Below are positions 56,981-64,000 of a stretch of 64,000 nucleotides of DNA, one piece after another. Source of the DNA: Diadema setosum (Eukaryota > Echinodermata > Echinoidea > Diadematoida > Diadematidae); assembly GCF_964275005.1 (NCBI RefSeq), contig NC_092690.1, forward strand, positions 7,560,336-7,624,335, given 5' to 3'. Position 1 is the first letter of the stretch, and every line of letters begins with the position of its first letter. The translations under genes and the position numbers were made by a program. Below the pieces are notes generated by a model. It saw nothing but the letters and a program-made list of their open reading frames with translations. It did not search any database and had not been told where the DNA came from.

Positions 56981-59892
56981 ATAATGGATTTAAATTTAAT
57001 GGATTTAAATTGATAGAACTGTGTAAATGTTTAGATATACATATTGTTAATGGTAGAGTTGGTGATGATAAAGGTAAAGGTAGCGTTACATGTGCAGATG
57101 TTAGCACCATTGACTACGCAATAGCCTCATCTGAACTATTTATGAACCTCAGTAATTTTTATGTGGATATGTTTGATGAACTCTTGTCCGACAAACATTG
57201 CCCGATCGTCTTAAGTATACATGCAAAAACGTCATCAACTGTTCCTTGTTTGAAAAGTGTTGACAAAACGGCCAATAGTTCCGAAAAGGATGATAACAGT
57301 TATAACACAAAAATGAAAAGGATTAAATGGAATAACGATAGGAAGTCTGAGTTTGTAAATGGTCTGAACGCTTCTGCTTTATCCGAATTAGATTCCTTTA
57401 TCGAGTCCATAAATGTTGATAATGTTGGCCAAGAGGACATCGACAAAGCGATCAATCTATTGCAAGAAGTGTATGTTAATGCGGCTTCTTCATCTGGAAT
57501 GCTGCACGAGATGAAGAGCAAATCGCGTATTAGCAAAACGACTTTTTCTAGTTCACAGCCATGGTTTGATAAAGAGTGCAAAGAATATAGGAAAAGATTC
57601 ATGCAAATTAAAAACAAATGTCGAGAAAATAGATCAGATTATATGGATGAAAAGAGAACAATTGGCAAGAGTTATAAAAACTTTGTACGATCAAAGAGAA
57701 GAAAATACTTTGCTGACTTACATACTAACATAAGGAGTTTGAAAAGTAAAAATCCCAAAGATTACTGGAATATTATAAGTAGAAACAAAAAAGGAACTAC
57801 AGCGCCTTCGAACATTTCAATAGAAGATTTCTTTGAACACTTTAAAAGCTTAAACAATCAAGCTTCGAATACTGATGTCGTAGAATTTGATTATGGCATT
57901 GGTATGAATTATGAATTGAATCGAAGAATTGATGAGTCCGAAGTGATACAGCAGCTTAAACGTCTTAAAAATGACAAGGCTCCTGGGGATGATATGATTC
58001 TAAACGAATTGTTACAGAATAGTTCTAAATCTCTTTTGAAACTTGTTACCAAACTGTTTAATGTAGTGCTTGACACAGGTATAATACCCTCAAGCTGGGT
58101 GGTAGGCTTGATTAAACCTTTATTCAAAGGTAAAGGCTCACCTGATGCTGCTGATAACTACACGGGTATCACCCTCTTAAGTTGTGTTGGTAAGCTATTC
58201 ACTGCTATTCTAAATGAACGCATTACTATGTTCATTGACTCTTATGATCTACTTGGTGAAGTTCAAGCCGGTTTCCGGTCAGGTTATTCTACGATGGATC
58301 ATATTTTTTCATTGCACGCAATTGTTGATTGGCATTTACAAAAAAAGAAAAAATTGTATTGTGCTTTTGTGGATTATAAAAAAGCTTTTGATTTAGTTGA
58401 TCGAAGTTCACTTTGGATTAAATTATTGAAGGACGGGATTAATGGAAAATTATTGCGTGTAATAGTCAAAATATACGACAACGCTAAATCTTGTATTTCA
58501 TATGGTGGTAAGAAATCCGATTTTTTTCAGAGTAACGTAGGAGTAAGGCAAGGTGAAAATTTGTCTCCAATCTTATTTGCACTGTATCTGAATGATTTTG
58601 AATCTTTTTTACAAGAGAGATACAATGGTCTGAGCTCTCTGTCTACATCAATTCACGATTGCTTTTATGAGAACGAAATGGATGTTTATATAAATTTATT
58701 CACTCTTTTGTACGCTGACGATACTATTGTACTTGCTGAAAGTGCGAATGATTTACAAGATGCTCTTAACGCTCTTTCTGATTATTGCCAATTGTGGCAT
58801 CTTACTGTTAATACCACAAAGACGAAGGTTGTTATTTTTTCTAGAGGAAAAGTTAGAAATATTCCAAAGATTTATTTTGCCAATGAACTTTTAAGTGTAA
58901 TTGATGAGTATGTGTATTTAGGAACAATTTTCAACTATAACAATAGCTTCAAAAAAGCTATAAATAAACAAGTAACTCAAGCACAAAGAGCTATGTACTC
59001 AATGAAGAGCAAAATTGCACCCCTTTGTCTACCTGTTGATATTCAACTTGAGCTATTTAATCAATTGATATTACCGATTCTGTTATATGGATGTGAGGTT
59101 TGGGGTTTTGAAAATGTAATTCAAATTGAAACGTTTTATTTGAAGTTCTGTAAAGAATTGCTTGGTCTGAACAAGAGAACTCCCAATTGCATGACTTACG
59201 GTGAACTTGGGCACTACAAATTAGAAAAAATTGTCACTAGTCGAATGCTTATGTTCTGGTATCGTCTCGTAAATGGGAAATCAGCTAAATTATCAAGCAT
59301 CATTTATAGCTTTGAATTTTTCTCCTTTTTGAAGGGCAAAAATCAGATGGGTTGGATTTTCAAAGTAAAGAATACTCTTGATAGCTTAGGCCTTTCTGAC
59401 GTGTGGAAGAGTCAAGCAAGTAATCTATCTTTATCTTCATTCAAAAGAATAATAGATACAAAAATTAAAGATATGAGTCAACAGCAGTGGCACAGTGATG
59501 TTGAGTTAAACAATCAATGCTCTGTTTATAGAATTTTTAAGCAGCAATTATGCTTTGAAAAGTATCTGATTCGTCTGAATGAAAATGATAGGAAATCTTT
59601 AACACGTTTTCGTTGCCTTAATCATAAGCTTCCAATAGTGTCTGGGCGTTACAAAGACATTCCAAGAATTGAACGTTTGTGTACCTATTGTTCTAAAAAT
59701 GATATTGGTGATGAATTTCATTATTTGTTTGTATGTCCCTTCTTTATGTCAGAACGTAAAAGATTTCTCGAAAAGTATTATAGGAAGTATCCTAACACAT
59801 TCAAATATGATCAATTGTTTAATTCCACTAAGAAAAAGACTATGTCAAACATTTCGAGGTTTTGTAAGGTAATAATGTCCTTTTTTAGTTAG
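56977..59892 (+). CDS. LINE endonuclease (C-terminal part) and reverse transcriptase
   Basis: Counting from the first in-frame ATG at 56917, motifs lie as follows. Endonuclease remnant: NGRVGDDKGKGSVTC, STIDYAIASS and SDKHCPI (about residues 45-100), typical of the end of an APE-type endonuclease. Polymerase: KNDKAPGDDMI (about 351), VDYKKAFDLVDR, GVRQGENLSPILF and the catalytic YADDT (about 599). C-terminus: a CTYC..H..C zinc-knuckle-like motif (about 922), as in several LINE clades. The first 20 codons after that ATG come from the flanking palindrome, so the ATG is not the element's own start. I do not assign the clade. Confidence 0.92.
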   Translation, partial: LDNGFKFNGFKLIELCKCLDIHIVNGRVGDDKGKGSVTCADVSTIDYAIASSELFMNLSNFYVDMFDELLSDKHCPIVLSIHAKTSSTVPCLKSVDKTANSSEKDDNSYNTKMKRIKWNNDRKSEFVNGLNASALSELDSFIESINVDNVGQEDIDKAINLLQEVYVNAASSSGMLHEMKSKSRISKTTFSSSQPWFDKECKEYRKRFMQIKNKCRENRSDYMDEKRTIGKSYKNFVRSKRRKYFADLHTNIRSLKSKNPKDYWNIISRNKKGTTAPSNISIEDFFEHFKSLNNQASNTDVVEFDYGIGMNYELNRRIDESEVIQQLKRLKNDKAPGDDMILNELLQNSSKSLLKLVTKLFNVVLDTGIIPSSWVVGLIKPLFKGKGSPDAADNYTGITLLSCVGKLFTAILNERITMFIDSYDLLGEVQAGFRSGYSTMDHIFSLHAIVDWHLQKKKKLYCAFVDYKKAFDLVDRSSLWIKLLKDGINGKLLRVIVKIYDNAKSCISYGGKKSDFFQSNVGVRQGENLSPILFALYLNDFESFLQERYNGLSSLSTSIHDCFYENEMDVYINLFTLLYADDTIVLAESANDLQDALNALSDYCQLWHLTVNTTKTKVVIFSRGKVRNIPKIYFANELLSVIDEYVYLGTIFNYNNSFKKAINKQVTQAQRAMYSMKSKIAPLCLPVDIQLELFNQLILPILLYGCEVWGFENVIQIETFYLKFCKELLGLNKRTPNCMTYGELGHYKLEKIVTSRMLMFWYRLVNGKSAKLSSIIYSFEFFSFLKGKNQMGWIFKVKNTLDSLGLSDVWKSQASNLSLSSFKRIIDTKIKDMSQQQWHSDVELNNQCSVYRIFKQQLCFEKYLIRLNENDRKSLTRFRCLNHKLPIVSGRYKDIPRIERLCTYCSKNDIGDEFHYLFVCPFFMSERKRFLEKYYRKYPNTFKYDQLFNSTKKKTMSNISRFCKVIMSFFS

Positions 59893-60215
59893 TTACTGCA
59901 CTTTATTATTTCGTTGGATTTAGTTTATTTTATATACCCTTTGCGTGATTATTTGCATCAGGCAGTGCCTGCATTGTGCGTAATTCATGTGATAGATTTA
60001 CATTTGTATAGTATATTATTTATAACATACTTTTATGCAAATTTTATTTGAAAAGTATGTTGATATCTTGTATATATTTGTATTATATTTGTATATAATT
60101 GTGTTCATTCTTGTTTGAAATTTTCTATTTTGTGTATTTTCAATTGACATTGTACTCCCATACCCCATGAGGGTCGTTGAGTAATAAATCAAACTTCAAA
60201 ACTTCAAAACTTCAA
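56979..60215 (+). mobile_element. Young LINE, 5' truncated, in the upstream region of HSP70-D
   Basis: A non-LTR retrotransposon whose coding part is open from the end of the endonuclease domain to the stop codon. It is followed by a 3'UTR and an (AAACTTC)n tail (60191-60213). The lack of stops over 2.9 kb suggests recent insertion. It is 5' truncated within the endonuclease. It lies between HSP70-D and the conserved upstream block of that gene, in opposite orientation to it. Confidence 0.93.
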
Positions 60216-60236
60216 TAAACAACAGCAGCGGCTTCA

Positions 60237-60325
60237 GGGACAGCGCGTCTCAGGTGATGTGTGCCTTTGCCTGAGACGCGCTGTCTTTGAAGATGTTGTT
60301 GTCGTTTATCAAGCGTTTTGATTGT
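60237..60325. repeat. Right palindromic sequence beside LINE
   Basis: CAGCGCGTCTCAGG..CCTGAGACGCGCTG is a 14-bp perfect hairpin with a loop of about 15. GTTTATCAAGCG further right is the inverse of CGCTTGATAA at the LINE's left edge. The two flanks look like halves of one older foldback element, or hairpins duplicated at insertion. Confidence 0.75.
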
Positions 60326-60739
60326 GAGATCATGTTGTTGCCAAATTTTTACCTCCGCGAAATAATCCTTATTACTCTAAAATCTCGTTCTTCAAAATAA
60401 TCCCCTTAATCGAAAAAAAGCTACGACTATAATTTTTAAATCTTTTTAAGATAATAAAAATACCACTACCTTTGGAAATGAATGATGTTCCTAGGTGTAC
60501 TGAGTTTGTACTTAGCTCTCTTTTGTATCGTCATGTAGGGTAGCCATTTTGTGTCCATTGTTATCGCGCGCCTTCGTATCTTATTATCTCTACTATCTTT
60601 GGTGAAAACCCTGTAGAAATAATTCGTCGACATCGACGACCAGGGGGAACTATTTGACGTGACCTTTGTACCCCAGTGTCGCAACTCTATCTATCAACCC
60701 GCTCTGCCAAAAATTGTCTGCTGCCCTCAACGAACCCGA

Positions 60740-60846
60740 ATCGGTCTATAGAGTATTGTGTGAGGATTAAACATAATAGCCCTACAGCTCTGATTAGAAG
60801 TGCGCACGCACGTCTGCTCGATAAGACTATTGGAGCATTCGCCTCT
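60740..60846 (-). promoter_or_regulatory. Displaced upstream block of HSP70-D
   Basis: TAGAAGTGCGCACGCACGTC and GAGCATTCGCCT (60795-60846) match the blocks 248-251 bp before copies B and C. A TATA-like CTCTATAG lies near 60740-60750 on the gene strand. Here the distance to the ATG is 4271 bp. The block probably belonged to HSP70-D before the insertion. Confidence 0.65.
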
Positions 60847-61171
60847 GTGTGTGTTTGTGTGTGTGTGTGTGGGGGGGGGGGTTGCCATCTTCATAGTTGT
60901 TATTTTTCTCTATATTGTCCGTTCGATTGTTTGCTTTATTGCTCTTCTTCATCTTTACTGTCCATATGAACAAGTGGACCTTTTGACTGCGATTGTGAAA
61001 GATCGCCAAAGGATTAAAATATGTATCAAGGCTCCGGGGCATCGAAAGGTGAAAGGGCACCCGAGGACAGCAAGATTCTCCCCACTTTTCTCTTTTATTC
61101 CAATCGAATTGTTAATTCTAAGAGTCTTTGTAGATAGAAGGATAGTCAACACAGATAGGCATAATCTCCTC

Positions 61172-61194
61172 TCTCTCTCTCTCTCTCTCTCTCC

Positions 61195-61239
<45 letters not shown>
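61172..61239. repeat. CT microsatellite
   Basis: (CT)n with CCCT and TTTC interruptions. A (TG)n/poly-G tract lies at 60846-60882. Confidence 0.95.
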
Positions 61240-61242
<3 letters not shown>

Positions 61243-61429
61243 ATTGCCATGTAGATTCATTGGTGGTCGGGGGGGGGGCGGCATCAGGCGCTTTTTTTAA
61301 TTTCCATTAATATTTCCAGAATTAAAAAGAGTTGTAACATAATAAGTTTACCTAAAGTATCCATGAAATCTCCCCAAAATCAATGCAAATATTTTTTTAA
61401 TAAATCCCTAACGTGCGAGTGGAGACACC

Positions 61430-61545
61430 CCCACCCCCCACCCCCCCCCCCCCCTTCGCTCTCTCCGCTCACTCGGGTGCGGTGTTACGCTCTCTCGGTG
61501 TGCGCCCCCCCTTTTTTTTTTACGGAATTTCTGGATCCGCCCCTG
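61430..61545. mobile_element. Element end with GGATCCGCCCCTG terminus
   Basis: The right end CGGAATTTCTGGATCCGCCC plus CTG is the inverse of the left end at 29073. GC-rich and poly-C sequence precedes it. The left boundary is unclear. Confidence 0.6.
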
Positions 61546-61567
61546 AGATTCAAACTAACAAATTTAC

Positions 61568-61670
61568 CTGCTGGAAATAACACAGTGTCTCACAGTCTGT
61601 TCACAATGCGTTCACACTGTATTTCACATTGTATTTCACACTGTTAGACACTATTCATTCCAACATGGTA
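61568..61670. mobile_element. Short relative of the CACACTGTG-palindrome MITE
   Basis: ACCTGCTGGAAATAACACAG on the left and CTATTCATTCCAACATGGT on the right are imperfect inverses and match the family at 40614-40910. The body has TTCACACTGT units. Confidence 0.75.
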
Positions 61671-64000
61671 ATGGTCATCTAAGGGTTGAAGAATAATAAA
61701 AAATGAAAAAGAGGAAATGATAAAGCTAGTAAAATGATTTAATATGAAAATGTCCCTTTGTGTTTCAGTCGATTTAAATGCGAGAGTAAAAAAAAAAAAT
61801 AAAAAATTAGATGATGTCATTGCCCGACAACACCAAGTCACAATTTTTCTATGGGAATGTACTACAAAGATTTTCAATGAATTTTATCAATAAACTGGTA
61901 TCATGTTGAAATGCGCTATATTCTTTTTGCTGGATTCTTGTAGTGTTTTGAAAAGTTAATAATATGACATAAAAGTCATCATAGATTGTTATTATGCAGA
62001 TTGTATAATACGTTGAATTGTCAGGTGATTTTCGTTATTCCAAACACCAGTTTACCGAAGCTTCGAAATTCCGAAAATTCCTAATTCTGAATGTGCGTTT
62101 CATATTCTAAAACATGCTCATAAATCAATTCCTTTAATATACTTAGCTGTTCGCTTGTCTGAAAATTAAATGAGCAATTCCGAGGATTTATAATTCCGAA
62201 AAAGAATGGAGCTCGTCGGTTCGCATAATACTTGTTGTATTGTTCCGAAAATTCGTTAATCCGATAATGAAATAGGGCTTTTTTGTCCGACGGGTGGGGG
62301 ATCACCGTTTCTGTTTCTGTTGAGTTACCATGAGGAACTAGCTAGAGAATTGAGAACTCCGAACATTTCTGGCGTTATTTCGAAGGCTCATAAATCCAAA
62401 AATTGAAATATCATACGGTTCGTTATCCCAAAGGTTCGTTTAATCCATAAATGAAATAAGGTTCGTAACTTGCTTTGAGAAAGTGTGCGAAAGCGCGTTA
62501 ATCATTAAAGTTGAAGTACGTACACGTGACTAAACACCATTTACAAACAAAATGATAATTCCTCTGTGAAAATAATTTATATCATACTTTTAAATAGAAA
62601 TATTTCGGCGTCAGATTTCATTTTATAAGCAATGAAGAACTCCATATATGCAGGGTAATTCAATACAATATATTTTTCATCTTAGCGGAGACTCGCTGAC
62701 TGCTAGTAAACGTGATAAAGTTACGAAATTTTTGATTCAGTAACGTGTTTTCCGCTGTAAAATACTGTCCCTGTCACCTTCTTGTCGTGGTTGTGAATAT
62801 CTTTGTGAGTCTTGGAGGTCACATGTAACAACCAAACATCCATCTAAACAAACAAACAAACAATCTCACCAAATTGTCTGTACCGCCTCTCCGCAGAAGT
62901 CGCATTGCCTTCTTTGGTGCTGCAAGAGCCGGGTCTGAGCTACTGCATCTGGTAAGTTCATCTTTAATCTTAACGGATTGACACTGCAATGCCTAACGAT
63001 CATTATTTCTATCTCCTTTGTCTATATTTTTATTTAGTTATTTAGTTATCGCTCCAGAGACATTCCAAAACACGAAAGTGATATCCCCCCCCCCCCGCCT
63101 TCCCCATTTGTCAAATCATTGGTGAGCAACCCTTCTTCAACGTTTTGGAATAATTCTAATACATTGTTTGCTGCATGTATCATCAGTTTCGCTCCTCTTT
63201 CAGTCCAATTGTTGCATTCAATTTAGCCAAATTTTAACCTATTATTATGTTCGGTATTTGTGATGTCTTCATTCAAATTCATTTTGGAGCATTCGAATTA
63301 CCTTTAACCTCATTCTAATCAACACTTTTTCAATTGAAATTCGTAAGACAAGTACCATTTCGCTCATCGTTCATTCAGTTTAGAATGGTATGGTCACGTT
63401 TTCACGTATTCGATGCTGCGCTCGTTCATAAAGGGTTGGATTTCACGGAGCATGCGAACGATTTGCGAAGGACTCGAATGACAAAATCCAACATTCGGAA
63501 AAGTTTTTCTCCGAATGTTTTCCGACAATGAAGCCGAAACTTATTCTTGCGCAATTTGTGCGAAGTTTCCACGACGTATGTGCGAATGTCGTGTGTATCA
63601 TTGCTAAAGTACAGCATGTTACGTACACGAAGAACACGCGACGGAAATGCGAACAACGAAGAATTTTCAATAATCATGGGAGAAAATGTACCCAAGGAGA
63701 GGTGGAAGCTGTCTTGAGTTGAATTTTTTTCTTTCCTCTATTTCTCCTTTCTTTTTTCTCTCATTTCTTTATCGTGTGCTTGCCTACATTTTTTCCCTAG
63801 GACATATCTCCACTATTAAACCATTTGATCTTTTTCTTTCTTTTTTTTGCAGTTCCTCCAACACATAATCTCTATAGTTCAAATGAAATTTTACATACTT
63901 TAGATTAATTTTAAGTGTATTCTACGATTTTTTTTTTGCATATCAAACATTTATTTCTCTTTGCTAGTCTTTAATTTCTTTTGTTACTATAGTTGTTTAT
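61671..64000. other. No gene recognised; degenerate TTCCGAA repeats
   Basis: At 62030-62470 short motifs recur at irregular intervals: ATTCCGAAAATTC, TTAATCCGATAATGAAATA and TTTAATCCATAAATGAAATA. At 63130-63720 the sequence is rich in TTCG/CGAA motifs like 54700-55200. No coding exon or RNA gene was identified. Confidence 0.45.

Overview
The window is animal nuclear DNA: AT-rich, intron-bearing, and crowded with microsatellites, inverted-repeat (MITE-like) elements and non-LTR retrotransposon pieces. I read it as a marine deuterostome, most likely an echinoderm such as a sea urchin. The reasons are the dispersed repeat families, which resemble those I associate with sea urchin clones, and the HSP70 genes, which are split after about codon 62 as in HSC70-type genes. 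The organism call is inference.

Layout. (1) About 1.5-13.2 kb, minus strand: ZPR1, a two-zinc-finger protein linked to eEF1A, in eleven recognisable coding exons. The last exon lies beyond the left edge. Its introns hold several dispersed repeats, including a hAT-like element with clean flanking duplications. (2) About 13.2-22 kb: no gene recognised; MITEs, a tRNA-headed SINE, a LINE 3' end and microsatellites. (3) About 22-61 kb: a cluster of four HSP70 copies, all on the minus strand, each with one intron at the same place. From left to right: copy A (21991-25716) is an old pseudogene; copy B (31468-34556) is intact at 644 residues and ends in EEVD; copy C (39119-42972) is open but stops where the C-terminal lid should begin; copy D (52556-56524) is a pseudogene. 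C and D share both flanks and are the youngest pair. B, C and D share a conserved upstream block. In D a LINE of about 3.2 kb, with hairpin sequences at both ends, has pushed that block 4.3 kb from the start codon. (4) About 61-64 kb: repeats only.

How it fits together. ZPR1 and one HSP70 look functional, and a lidless HSP70 is possible. The rest is HSP70 decay and transposable elements. Several MITE families here share an odd plan: inverted termini around a body built from one short palindrome repeated many times. Three foldback loci have arms made of a degenerate CACGAG unit of roughly 20-25 bp. Three short hairpins between TA tracts resemble Penelope-type termini, and two of them have a hammerhead-like core. 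No CRISPR array, rRNA, operon or bacterial feature was seen, and no retrovirus, LTR element or Polinton was recognised.
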